A DNA stretch of 22,500 nt from Sphaeroforma sirkka (GCA_001586965.3 LUCW03002217.1:1-22500), one strand, 5' to 3'; shown: positions 1-9,310, counted from the first letter of the stretch. Made by a program: numbers and translations. The notes: generated by a model not told the origin, from the letters alone.

Positions 1-780
1 ATTAGTGCATATCTCATGCTGTGGCTTGCGAGTTTTTGTTTTGCTGCTCCTTTGTGAGATTTATGGTTCGATTCTCTGGATATTATCGAGTCATACTTTG
101 TCACCTTTGGTATTGCTTGAGACAACAAGCAGCGTGAATACTAAATGCGTCAGATCCAAGAATCGTGGATGCTTAATGCTAGAAATCTAAGAATCCCTGT
201 GAAGTGAATGCTTGTTCGATGCTTGTTATTCAAGTCTGTACTGCATGTACTATTTTTTCTACATCTTATAGCATGTTGTTGCGTGTGAAAACACTTCTTG
301 AGATGTCTTCTATTTAGATCACCTAGTGATGTGTTGGGTCCCTGATGTCAGTATATATTTTCTTGTTCGAAAAACCACGACATTGATTGTTTTAATCACA
401 GTGACACCTGAGTATTTTCACTCACGGTTGCAAGACGTGTATCACTGTGGCACTTGTTAGGTTAGAAATACTCTCACAGCTTGCTTGCACTTCTTGAACA
501 TAGTATATTTAGCTGATTATCTCACCTAGGTATCGTTTGCCGAGGAGTGGCTTCTTCTTCAATTACTCTTTTGTCTATCTTCCATGAGCTAGGATTCTGC
601 TGCTGTTAGTGCTCTCTTGGCCTTTCTACGTTGTCAGACCTATCACCGCTTAACTTCACGGATTCTTCTCCCCCTCTATTTAGGGTTGACGATGGTTCTC
701 AATTGGTCTGCCCACTATCGTATTTATCTTCTGTGTGAGTGGATTATTATTGATTTATCTAAGTAAGGGTATTGTTGAAA
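1..780. other. Unassigned AT-rich sequence
   Basis: No convincing gene, RNA or terminal repeat was found on either strand. The longest open stretch is a 61-codon plus-strand run at 5-190, rich in Leu, Ser and Cys, with no family resemblance. The region probably continues the decayed repeat landscape to its right, but I see no motif that proves this. Confidence 0.4.
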
Positions 781-781
781 A

Positions 782-1112
782 TGTAGAGTATGGAGAGCAG
801 CTGAAACGATGCGAGCAAAGGAAACAATAGACCTCTTCTCAAGTACGGTTATCTCAGCTAGAAAAAATTCTCTAGTATGAGATAATTGAACTGATTATTT
901 ATTCATGTTTTCTGTTTCACTAGACTCAGGCTTATACTTCAGTATTTCTTTCACACGCGGGGCCCCAGTTTAACTTACCGTTCTACCGCTAATATTTCTG
1001 ATGACTCCTATATCAGGGATAATTGGATTTGGACCAAAAAACTTAGTATTTGATGATTATGTAGTTGCGGGGTTTGTATTGGCATTTTGATAATCTGGTC
1101 CCTAGATGCTAT
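782..1112 (-). repeat. LTR-like repeat, copy 1
   Basis: This segment matches, end to end, the reverse complement of 1943-2257. Shared tracts include cctcttctcaagtacggtta, ctaatatttctgatgactc and gataatctggtccctagatg. It starts with TGTAG, as LTRs do, and its far end (gatgctatga) is a decayed form of the GATGCTACA seen in copy 3. The strand is set relative to copy 3, taken as plus because that orientation places an AATAAA in its 3' half. Many scattered differences make it an old copy. No target-site duplication was recognised. Confidence 0.65.
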
Positions 1113-1115
1113 GAT

Positions 1116-1164
1116 AGGGCTGTTGAGATAACAAGTTAAGTTGTTCTTAAACTGAAACAGCCCT
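1116..1164. repeat. Inverted repeat (hairpin)
   Basis: A perfect 9-base stem, AGGGCTGTT (1116-1124) with AACAGCCCT (1156-1164), encloses a loop that itself contains AACAA/TTGTT arms. It lies in the spacer between LTR-like copies 1 and 2. Its role is unknown, and in AT-rich DNA it could be incidental. Confidence 0.4.
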
Positions 1165-1197
1165 TTCCTCAAATATGGGGGAGAGGGGATACTTTAT

Positions 1198-1554
1198 CGT
1201 AGAGTCTGAGTGTGACTGATAAGATACGACCAAAGGATGCATTTGACCACTTCTCGAGTGTGAATTTCTCAGCTAGGTGAAGGTCCTTGGCTAAGGGACT
1301 CGTACCGAGTATTTATTTGTGTTTTTTTGTTTTCCTTCACTATACTCAAATTTACTCGAGTGTTTCTCTTACATGCCAGATACTGGTATCATTTACCGAT
1401 AATCTCGCTATATTTCTGAAGACTAATATCAGCAATATTGGATCCCGACCCCAAAACTTTATCGTTGATAATTCTGTGGGTTTGCGATTTGGTTTGGCTT
1501 TTTGATGGAGAAAATATTACTTATTTCAATTTTGTCTAGCTTCTGAATGCTACA
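1198..1554 (-). repeat. LTR-like repeat, copy 2 (diverged)
   Basis: This is a third, more diverged member of the family at 782-1112 and 1943-2257. It begins with cgtagagtctgag and ends with gaatgctaca, so the CTACA terminus is kept while the TGTAG end has changed by one base. Between them it keeps recognisable stretches such as ttctcagctag, actcgagtgtttct and the tctgaagactaat region. It lies directly beside the decayed reverse transcriptase at about 1565-1942. Confidence 0.55.
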
Positions 1555-1942
1555 GCTCCTCCCAACTTTGAACCTCTGAAATGAGGTTTTGTTTCTCTGG
1601 GTCAGTTTTGAGCCCTTGTGTTGTGACTTTGACGCCTAGTATGCTGACTGTCTTGACTGCGAATACATATTTGTTGTGGCTTAGCCTGAAATCGACAGCG
1701 TTAAGTCTTTAATGACCTCCCGTACTGGTTTCTTGAGTTGTTATTTTGCGAGCCTCGAGATGACTATGACATCGACATACACTTGTACGACTTCAATGAC
1801 AAGAAGTAGGCTAATGCTAAATAAATGAGTATTCCGCCCTTCTCCATAAAACCGTTAAAGTGTCTACTATTTTCAGATACAAAGAAATGGTGAAAGGCTC
1901 TTACTAGGTACAATTTCGAGAAAAATATACATTAAGTTGATA

Positions 1943-2257
1943 TGTAGCATCTAGGGACCAGATTATCAATTCAAATCCCAAATCCCAGAATAATCAATTA
2001 CTGAGTTTTGGAAGTAGGATAGGAATACTTCTGATCTTAGAGTCATCAGAAATATTAGCGTTAGAACCGGTAAGCTATACCGGGACTCCCGCGTGTGTGA
2101 GAAACACTCAAGTAAATCCTGAGTCTAATGAAGACAAATAAAGACTCAGTTCGGTTCTCTCAGACTGGGACTTTTCCTAGCTGAGATAACCGTACTTGAG
2201 AAGAGGTCTGTTGTTCTCTATTGTCTCGTACTTCTCAGCTACTCTCCATACGCTACA
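1943..2257 (+). mobile_element. Solo LTR with GATA target-site duplication
   Basis: The segment begins TGTAGCATC and ends CGCTACA, giving perfect 5-base inverted ends (TGTAG/CTACA) of the TG...CA type. The flanks are GATA at 1939-1942 and GATA at 2258-2261, a 4-bp target-site duplication. An AATAAA lies in its 3' half, which suggests a plus orientation. No internal region is attached, so it is best read as a solo LTR left by recombination between the two LTRs of a full element. It is inserted into the reverse transcriptase fossil D and is therefore younger than D. Confidence 0.8.
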
Positions 2258-2261
2258 GATA

Positions 2262-2605
2262 ATCTTTTGTTTTAGAGTGAAATGCAGACTTGGAACTCCG
2301 GTCCGCAGGTTCAAATCAGTGAATATTCCAATCGGCGGATTTACTGATTGCACCGTACTTCGTGAACTCTGCAGGGTAGGCAAACTATAAAGACGTTTGC
2401 TGCCTCACCTGCAGAGTCACTCACCAACATACCCCTTAGACATCGTTCTAGTTTTCAGTTGCCCGCGCTGTCACATCTGCTCTCAGATAATACATTACGT
2501 TATTGTTATTATAAACATCAACAAAAGTCTGATAGACATTTAGGCTTCACCGTATGAACCCCGGAGTGACCCATCCGGGTGCGCCGACCTTAGCCAACCC
2601 TTCGC
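2262..2605. other. Unidentified insert with two hairpins, possible SINE-like piece
   Basis: This block separates the two parts of reverse transcriptase fossil D and has no counterpart in the related element C, so it looks like an insertion. It contains a long hairpin (2366-2417) and a GC-rich hairpin (2560-2579). Read on the minus strand, its start (ggctaaggtcgg, ggatgggtcactccg, then ggttcatacgg) resembles a shortened 5S rRNA internal promoter or tRNA-type A/B boxes, as in SINE heads. The evidence is suggestive only; no tail or target-site duplication was found. Confidence 0.3.
2366..2417. repeat. Long hairpin
   Basis: The outer arms ACTCTGCAGG (2366-2375) and CCTGCAGAGT (2408-2417) are perfectly complementary. 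Inside them GGCAAAC faces GTTTGCTGCC, so the stem extends to about 18-20 base pairs around the loop tataaaga. It lies within the unidentified insert at 2262-2605. It could be a structured RNA, a transposon end or a fold-back relic; nothing nearby decides between these. Confidence 0.6.
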
Positions 2606-3061
2606 ATACAAGAGCTCAAGTTATGCACGTTAATATAGTTATATATTTTACCTTCGACAGAACAAAGCTGTCTTACTCATATTGGTGATGGATCTCTTTC
2701 TGACAAACATGTGCGTACCTTTTTCAACCTGTTTGGTCATGCTCTCTTGTCGATAGTAGTGGCAGATTCACCTATGTATCCATCACGTACCCACTTCTGA
2801 AAGTTCTCATTCGTTTGTGGTATATACTTGTGTGGTACGAAGGTTACTTTAGTGTGTCGCCTTTTTTTTTGACATTTATTTATTCGCTCGGTACTTCTAC
2901 TACTGATTCCGGCAGATTGCAATGTATAGGTCAAGTGGGGTCATGAGATTCTGGTCGAACAAGTCCGATAACGATCCTCGGAAATCTTTTGTTCATGTTC
3001 TGAGTCTTCTTAAATGTAAGAAGTTTTCCCTATTTTGCATCCGTTGGTATAAGTGGGTTGA

Positions 3062-3087
3062 TTATATATATATATATATATATATAG
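3062..3087. repeat. (TA)n microsatellite
   Basis: A short run of about 13 TA dinucleotides. Confidence 0.9.
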
Positions 3088-3256
3088 TGCTCATATAGGG
3101 TAGAAAGCCCATGCCTAAAACTATCGATAAATTTATATTGAAGTGGTCGAGTACCTCAGAGCAGTCAGACGCTTGTCTTCCGCCGTGGATTATATCACAT
3201 CCTTCTGTTGTGCCAGTACGGTGTACGTACTCATGCACCAGATCGTGCTAGGTTTT
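3088..3256. other. Unassigned spacer
   Basis: Nothing recognisable lies between the TA run and the first shuffled integrase block. The sequence is probably decayed repeat. Confidence 0.3.
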
Positions 3257-3508
3257 AGAGTATGAGAGTATCTGAAAGGATATCACCAAAGGAAGTGAAT
3301 TTTGTTCTTGAGACATGGTGCACACCCTTCAATGGAATAGTTTGCATATCCTTCCTGGCGTGACCATGTGCGACCACCTAGTTGAAGTTTGTTTTCGGTC
3401 AGACTGTGTGGTATGTTCTGTCATCATATGTGATTGTGCTTAGCTCTGCCGACTGTACTGCCGATATTATTATTGACGAGTGTGCTAGTTTTTGGTCGAA
3501 GTATGATA
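3257..3508 (-). pseudogene. Gypsy integrase fragment, duplicated block copy 1
   Basis: This block is a diverged direct repeat of about 3657-3950. Shared tracts include accaaaggaagtg, acacccttcaatg, tggcgtgaccatgtg, ctagttgaagtttg and ctgtcatcatatgtgattgt. In the better-preserved copy the minus strand shows an integrase zinc-binding signature (H...H then YIEGC), so this copy is taken as the same part of a Gypsy integrase. It is a broken fossil. Confidence 0.55.
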
Positions 3509-3518
3509 AATTCTTTTA

Positions 3519-3658
3519 GAGTTTGAGACTAACTGAAAGGGTACGAGCAAAGGAAGTGGAATTCGTTCTTGAAACATGGTACACACCCTCAACAACGTCT
3601 GGGATTAGTTTCCAGGGAGGATTCGCCTATGCGTTGATTTCAACTGCCCAGTTTTGGA
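3519..3658 (-). pseudogene. Shuffled Gypsy fragment: integrase piece next to MT-like piece
   Basis: 3519-3590 is a third copy of the start of the integrase block (agagtttgagactaactgaaa, gagcaaaggaagtgg). 3590-3658 reads on the minus strand as a methyltransferase-like motif, ANPPWKLIPDVVEG, homologous to 4163-4226. The order of the two pieces differs from that in element E, so this is a rearranged or partly duplicated copy. It is a broken fossil. Confidence 0.55.
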
Positions 3659-4645
3659 GTTTGAGGGTAACTGAAAGGATACGACCAAAGGAAGTGGATT
3701 TCGTTCTTGAAATATGGCACACACCCTTCAATGTATTGGTATACATGTTCTTTATGGCGTGACCATGTGTGGCCATCTAGTTGAAGTTTGCTTTTGATTT
3801 CTCTAGCGGTGTAGTGCCAGACTGTGTGATATTACGTTATTAGACAGCTCTGTCATCATATGTGATTGTGTTCAGCTCTGCCGACTCGTCCGCGGTTTGT
3901 ACTGACGATACCTTCATTGATGGGTGTGCTAGTTTTCGGTCGATGTATGGTATCTTTGTGTCTATCTTGGCCACTAATATGTCTCTCGCTCACTGTGCCC
4001 TACCGCAAACTGCTGTTCCTCCTTTCAGGAATATATTGTTCGTGTTTTCGATTATCATCGGTCTTGTTCTAGTAGTGACAAGAAATTTGAGGAACCATGT
4101 TGCATTTGGGTAATAGGATACACATTTTGTGGTGATGGTAGCTTACACTATGACTTCGTCAATAACGGTTGGAATTAGCTCCCAGGTAGGATTTGCCATG
4201 CGTTTAATTCATCTACCCACTTTTGAAGCAGCGCATTCTGTTCTTTGGTGTAAAACTATGCTATGTGTGCGTTGCGCTTCCGCGAATAAATCGGTGTGAA
4301 TTTCTCAAACCTTCGTTCCGCTTATCTGTAGAACCGTGGGTGTAGTTTTCAGTCTATGGCAGATACCGGTAAGGGCATGTTTGTTTCAAGGTCAGTGTAA
4401 TATTGACCATTGTACGTGTTCTTATTAGCTTCCTTCAACACATTTAATGTTTTGATATTGAAGGTACCTTCATGTAACCGTGATAGCATACCGAAGACTT
4501 GGTTGCCTTTGTCAAGTACATGGATGATTGTGAAGTAGTGATGGAACAATGTTTTTTGCTATCCACACCTTGCTAGTATGGGAGGCAGCGTTTGCTAATT
4601 GTTCATATGGCATAGCGCTTTGTGATCGGTCCACAGCGTTATATC
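3657..4645 (-). pseudogene. Gypsy element E: RNase H - MT-like - integrase remnant
   Basis: From right to left on the minus strand: the end of RNase H at about 4460-4645 (TDHKAL; later FTIIHVLDKGNQVF and SRLHEGT); a methyltransferase-like domain at about 3990-4300, recognisable by its NPP-W-like core, a TWFLKFL stretch and an RPMIIEN..NIFL stretch; and an integrase zinc-binding region at about 3657-3800 (HKEHVYQYIEGCV). Each block aligns in the same order with plus-strand elements A and B, for example SRLHEGT with A at about 5365-5390. E is an old fossil with roughly ten or more breaks. It ends abruptly against element A in opposite orientation at about 4646-4660. Confidence 0.7.
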
Positions 4646-4659
4646 GCATCAGTACCACA

Positions 4660-5395
4660 GTTTCAAGCTAAACCCTTCAAAATGTCATTTTGCAGTCAAA
4701 GAAGTCATGATCCTAGGGAAGCGAGTATCGAAGGCCGGAATTGATATTTGCCATGAAAAGCAGGCCAAGCTCATTGACTGGCCAACCCCGAAGAAGTACA
4801 AAGACATTGCATCGGCCTTGGGATTAGCCAACTTTCTTCACGAGCACCTACCAAACTTTGCAGAGGTAGTTGCCCCACTCCGAGAATTCGTAAGACTGAG
4901 GCCTAAGGAAATCATTGGATACAGGTGGGAACAGAGACACCAGCAAGCTTGGGATGCCATGAAGCAAGCCATAGTTGAGGCAGTAGTGTTGAAATTTCCC
5001 GTCGACAAAGTACCTTTACAACTCAAAACGGATGCAAGCGACTACGGTATTGGAGGTGCATTGTTCCAGACCATAGAAGGGAAGAAGCAATACCTAATTT
5101 TCTTCAGCAAGACCCTCAACGCAGCACAGCGCAATTACGCAACACCCATAAAGGAATTATTGGCCTTGGTATATGGTCTCACACACTTCCGGGATCATCT
5201 CGAAGGTCAACGCTTTTCAGTGTTGACTGATCACAAGGCTTTGGTGTATATGAACACACAGCTAAAGCTGAATCCGATGCTACAACGATGGCATCACATC
5301 ATAGCGCCTTTCAATTTCACTATCTCGCACATCCCGGGTATAAAGAACGTGCTACCAGACGCGTGGTCTAGGCTTCATGAGGGAACTGTTGAGAC
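4660..5395 (+). pseudogene. Element A: RT end and RNase H
   Basis: Open reading continues upstream of the first Met (4707) and gives KLNPSKCHFAVKEV, the classic block just after the RT catalytic core of Gypsy elements, then ILGKRVSKAGIDI and the connection region. RNase H follows: KTDASDYGIGGALFQ at about 5028-5072, YATPIKELLALVYGL, FSVLTDHKALVYMN near 5216-5257, and a closing FTISHIPG..NVLPDAWSRL. In a live element this enzyme degrades the RNA of the RNA-DNA hybrid during cDNA synthesis. It is the best-preserved part of A, but the element is broken. Confidence 0.9.
5288..5327 (+). repeat. 40-bp direct repeat, source copy
   Basis: The 40 bases from atggcatcacatcatagcgc to ttcactatctcg recur exactly at 5953-5992. 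This copy lies in the conserved RNase H sequence (WHHIIAPFNFTISH) and is therefore the likely original. Confidence 0.9.
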
Positions 5396-5479
5396 TGAGG
5401 ACCCGGAGGTACTATATGCAGAATGTTGGCAACTTTTTCCAGATTACTTTGAGCAAGCGCAACGGATTATGGGTGAGAA

Positions 5480-5840
5480 TAATGTCGATGTCTTTGCTTT
5501 CGCAACAGGATCACCATTTGCCACGCTACTACACCGAAGATGACAAGGGTGGAGCGTTTGCACATTGTTGGAAAGATATAGATGGATGGATGAAACCACC
5601 ATGGAGATTAATCCATAGAATGTTGCGCAAGATACGATCAGAGAGAGCCACAGCTACGGTGTGTCTACCGTGGGCGCCCCACGAGCCTTGGTTCCAGTTT
5701 TTCAAGTCGCTTCTACAAAGAGACCCAGTATTAGTTCCAAAGACAGCCCACTCCTTCCTCAAATACGGAAAGTATGCGAGTGGTAAGACACCATGGGGTC
5801 ACACAGTCGTTGCCAGAGTAGGCCCACGCAATGGTTACAG
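5480..5840 (+). pseudogene. Element A: methyltransferase-like domain
   Basis: This stretch lies between RNase H and integrase. It shows NVDVFAFATG, then GAFAHCW, then WMKPPWRLIHRML, then ATVCLPWAPHEPWF and finally SGKTPWGHTVVARVGP. The same series occurs in element B (DMFAAEHN; GDAFQLDL; WANPPCQLIAQLL; ITLCCPLRNSDPWI; KKTPWKHTIVCRIGP). The D-x-F-A, D/G-A-F and PPW landmarks resemble the DNA-adenine-methyltransferase-like (MT) domain that sits after RNase H in DIRS-group retrotransposons. Whether it ever methylated DNA is unknown. The element is a fossil. Confidence 0.65.
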
Positions 5841-5952
5841 CCTTCCAGCGACGTTTTCAGCACGATTGGGATATGCCGAACCGTCCTCAGTATCGAAAGT
5901 CACCCCATTAGATACGTCTCGGCTAGTATCGATCGCTACCTCGGAAGTTTTA

Positions 5953-5992
5953 ATGGCATCACATCATAGCGCCTTTCAATTTCACTATCTCG
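5953..5992 (+). repeat. 40-bp direct repeat, second copy
   Basis: An exact copy of 5288-5327 lies 665 bases downstream, in the stretch between the MT-like and integrase regions of A. It is bounded on both sides by ctcggaagt (5940-5948 and 5990-5998), the pattern expected of templated insertion with microhomology or of template switching. Confidence 0.85.
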
Positions 5993-6069
5993 GAAGTAGC
6001 CATGACGGATTCTCCAGACGAGGAAGAGATAAGCCGTCGCACACAGCTCACCTTGTGTCACCATGAGAT

Positions 6070-6605
6070 TGGGCATCATAGAGCAGAGGATACAGTTGCT
6101 CAACTACAGCAGAATGTACATTTGTGACCTAACGCTCTGGAACTTGCACAAATAGTTAGGATAAACTGTCGCACATGTCTATGACAGAGGGTGTTACGAA
6201 AGGGATTTCACCCGATGATTAATATAACGGCAAAGTATCCGTGGGATCATATTCAAGTCGACATGATTCCAATGCCACTAGTTTCAGCAGCAGGAAATCG
6301 ATATATATATATTGCACGTCTTGGATATAGCAACGGGGTACTCGATATTAAGAGCAACGGCCACAAAGTCAGCAGAAGTGGTGACATCGAAACTTATGGA
6401 GGTATTTGGGGAACATGGGTTTCCCAGGAAAATCCAATCAGATGAGGGAGGCGAGTTTTCGAACAAGATTGTTAAACTAATAACTCATGAAGTTGGAGTG
6501 ATGCATGCGAAATCGCCACCATATCGTCCTCAGGTTCTGGGAGCAGCGGAGAGAAGACAGAGACCTTCACGAAGGAGTTCACAAGCTATGTGAATCTTTA
6601 CCTAC
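6070..6605 (+). pseudogene. Element A: integrase, first part
   Basis: A DDE-type Gypsy integrase fragment. A zinc-binding C-x2-C (NCRTC) lies near 6165-6180. The catalytic core has YPWDHIQVDMIP at about 6236-6271, with the first catalytic Asp in VDM, and IQSDEGGEFSNK near 6434-6469, with the second. The third-acidic-residue region is reached just before the gene is cut by element B. In a live element the enzyme inserts cDNA into the chromosome. It is a broken fossil. Confidence 0.85.
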
Positions 6606-6609
6606 GGCA
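6606..6609. repeat. Target-site duplication of B, left
   Basis: GGCA before the left LTR is repeated after the right LTR (13622-13625). The next base, T, is shared with the first base of the LTR, so 5 bp (GGCAT) is an equally valid reading. Confidence 0.85.
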
Positions 6610-7204
6610 TGTAGAAGTACGGCCTCCGGTCAGTCTAAAATATCAAGATCAATTGAGATAATACATTGGTTTTTATTTGTATTTTAGATAATTTAGTACA
6701 AGCTCTTTTTCCAATATTTCCAAAGTGTTCTAAATTCACTTTGATGGCTCCAATAGCCTGAGTATTTGGTATGACTCATCTACTTGGACCTATTTGAGAC
6801 ATTAGTAGATGTAGGATATTATAAACTAAATTTTATAATCTCCGAACTACTACTTATAGATTTTGGTCCTCCCGCCAATCTCCAAAATCCAATAAGTCTT
6901 TTTCTTTTTTTAACTTTTCTTAAGATGGAACTTTATTTATATCAGCTAATGTATTGACGTGACTTGCGTTATTATGTCTATTTACAAATTAGGCAAGTGG
7001 TCATGAACACTTAGTACTTCTAGTGAAAATTATTCAATAAAGAACAGCTAGAGGTACGCCCTGTGTGATCGAGGATATTTAGGCTCTTAACAAGAGGCAG
7101 TCCTGATCATTCTTACACAAGCTACCACTGCTAAACCCTAACTGACTAAATTGTCTTTTAGTTTAATATAGTTTGAAACCTAGTAATTTCCATCGAAGTT
7201 TGCA
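6610..7204 (+). repeat. Element B 5' LTR
   Basis: 595 bp, starting TGTAGAAGTACGG and ending TTTGCA. It matches 13027-13621 at about 590 of 595 positions with no length change. AATAAA at 7036-7041 is the likely polyadenylation signal. The AT-rich ataaactaaattttataatc near 6820-6840 could serve as the promoter's TATA region, but this is inference. Confidence 0.97.
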
Positions 7205-7283
7205 TATTTTTCAGTTATTTAGTAGTTACAGTAGTGTACTGCTTCTAGACTGTCTGACATCGATTTACTATCCAGCAAATACT

Positions 7284-9310
7284 ATGGTTAAGGGTACTTC
7301 TAAAGGCAAGGGAGCCGCTAGCTCTAAGCCTGCTAAGCCTGCCGAGGTTCCTGAGGTCCCTGTGGAAACACCTAGCCTGTCTGGAGTTGAGCCTGCCGAG
7401 GATACTGTTGGGGAAGCAAATTCTGAGGTTGGTACAGAGGATTATTCTGAGGATGACTCGTCGGATCCTAAAGCCTTGGAAGAAGAGGTATCTACTACCG
7501 CGGAAAGGCTCGCCAGCGTCCGTGTATCACCTAGGAGTGAAGCTCAGGACCCCAGCTTGCCCCTGACCACGTGCTGTCAAATATTGGGGATAAACGTCGA
7601 AAGGCTGGAAAATTCGTGGATACGAATGTCGGGGGCATTATAACTCCACATCTAAAGGACACTCCAGCACAAATCCGGAGTGAAAAGGAAGTATTGGACC
7701 TGTCCGAAAATTTCGGTTTCGCCATCGATGGAGAAGCCATTCCATTCAGCTCAAATCTTGGGGCCGAAGCTGAGGACGCCATAACTCGACAACGAGTGGT
7801 TGGATCCTCTCAATCTCGACGCCAATTGAACCGCACTGAAGCGCTCTTGAAGGAGCTAGCGGCAGCAGCAGTTGTGGACCCCTCTATCGTGTCCCACTTG
7901 GCTGATATTCTTCCTATACCGAAGAAGAAGAAAAAATTCCGGGCCGAGTTTCTAACCCGAGACCTACTGGTTTACCAGCCAGTATGTTTACCACTAAGCC
8001 AGTTACCACTGGCGAGAGAGAAAATATTTCAAAATTTAATCTCTATAGCTCTGATGCTACCATTGACCATCCTCTTGACAAACCTAACCCTGTCAGAGGA
8101 TATGATCGTATGGAACTCGATGAGGCTTACCATCCTCGTAATATCGACCCTCATTTGCCAACTAACCCTGGTAATCACGATTTTGGCAATCGCTACACCA
8201 GTACCCCGTTAGAGAGTTCCCGCTCTAATCCTGAGGATGAGGAAGTTAGAACCAGACATACTCGTCTCAGGCTATTACGCTCTGGTATGCAAGTCCTTGA
8301 GGACCGTCTATTGAATGACTCTGACCTTGACGATAGGAAAGCGGATAACATTCGCTATCTAATCGATAACAAGAGAAAGGAAATAGACACCATCTTGGCA
8401 CTAGCAGCCCGTAGCACTGAGCATGAGCCTCGTGAACACTTAGAACCAAGCTTTATAAAGCAGCTAGGTAACGCGCAGGCTGAGGTCGATTTCTCTACTA
8501 ATGAGAGTACAGTGGAGACACTGAAGGCCTTCGACCAACTTAAAGGAGTCTGCCAGCCTTAAGGATAAGCAGATGATGAATGCCTTTATTCATTTCTGTG
8601 AGCCAGGTGAATGGCGAACTATCTTGAAGGCTCATGAGCCCAACTGGAAAGCCCTACCCTGGCACCAGTTGCGTGATAATATACTTAACACCTTTTTTTG
8701 AAGATGCACGTGACCGTGAACTTCTAGAGTCTCGCAAGTTCTTTGCGAACGATACCACTATTCGAGGTGCTCTAGCTCATATGACACATATGAATACTCG
8801 GATGGGTGGTCGTACCTATACTGGCGAATATTTATTAATTTGTCAGATGATGGAGACTCTGGGAGCTAACCTCTTTAAGAAAGTCAATGATGACATCATC
8901 GCCTATGGTGATTTGCGATCTATGCCTTGGTCTGTCTTTGAGAAGATAGTTCACAAGCATACCAATTCCTCTACTAGAGTACTTAGTACCACGAGCTACA
9001 CCCAGCTCACTAAGCGAAACGCAGTAGAGACTAATACTGCGCGTAGTACTAAGAAACCTCGCACTACTGCTGGGGGGTACTGGCTCTACTTCTACCGAAC
9101 CGAAAGGTGAAAAGAAGGTGAGAGCGCCTTGCAAGAAGTGTGGTTACAACCTCACAAAACGTAATGGCAAGTGGAATGGTAGACACGACCCTGTTAAGTG
9201 TGCACCAGGCAAGCCAGATTTTGGACACTATATGAAAGAGTGTGCTACTTGCAAGGGTACTAACGGTTGGCACAAAGAGGATTGCAAGGACTTACCGGAC
9301 GTCCAAGTTA
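7284..9310 (+). pseudogene. Element B: gag region
   Basis: The region starts at the ATG in actATGgtt with a lysine/proline-rich head (MVKGTSKGKGAASSKPAKPA), followed by a very acidic stretch and a longer body without a recognised domain. Near its end (about 9127-9290) two Cys/His clusters occur: CKKCGYNL...HDPVKC, and CATCKGTNGWHKEDC, a C-x2-C-x6-H-x3-C arrangement. The latter differs in spacing from the usual retroviral C-x2-C-x4-H-x4-C knuckle. Such clusters bind the RNA genome in Gag proteins. Identification rests on position and these clusters. It is broken several times. Confidence 0.7.

Larger units (their letters stand above)
1565..2990 (-). pseudogene. Gypsy element D: decayed reverse transcriptase
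   Basis: Minus-strand translation shows two blocks of a Ty3/Gypsy-type reverse transcriptase. About 2640-2990 carries the region before the RT core (VPHKYIPQT, NFQKWVRDGYIGES). About 1565-1942 carries the core and its end (FRLSHNKYVFAVK, ILGVKVTTQGLKTDPEK). The blocks align in order with the minus-strand element C at 15.2-17.7 kb (VPHKYLSQT; FRLNRNKCVF; ILGVKL), so both are copies of one family. D is split by the solo LTR at 1943-2257 and by an unrelated stretch at about 2262-2600. It is an old fossil with many breaks, roughly ten or more. RNase H and integrase are not recognisable next to it. Confidence 0.75.

Noticed and set aside
2196-2390. Plus-strand 64-codon open frame
   Set aside because: It crosses the border of the solo LTR (2257) into the hairpin insert and has no domain.
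5529-5762. Minus-strand 77-codon open frame
   Set aside because: It is antisense to the MT-like domain of element A, with no independent support.
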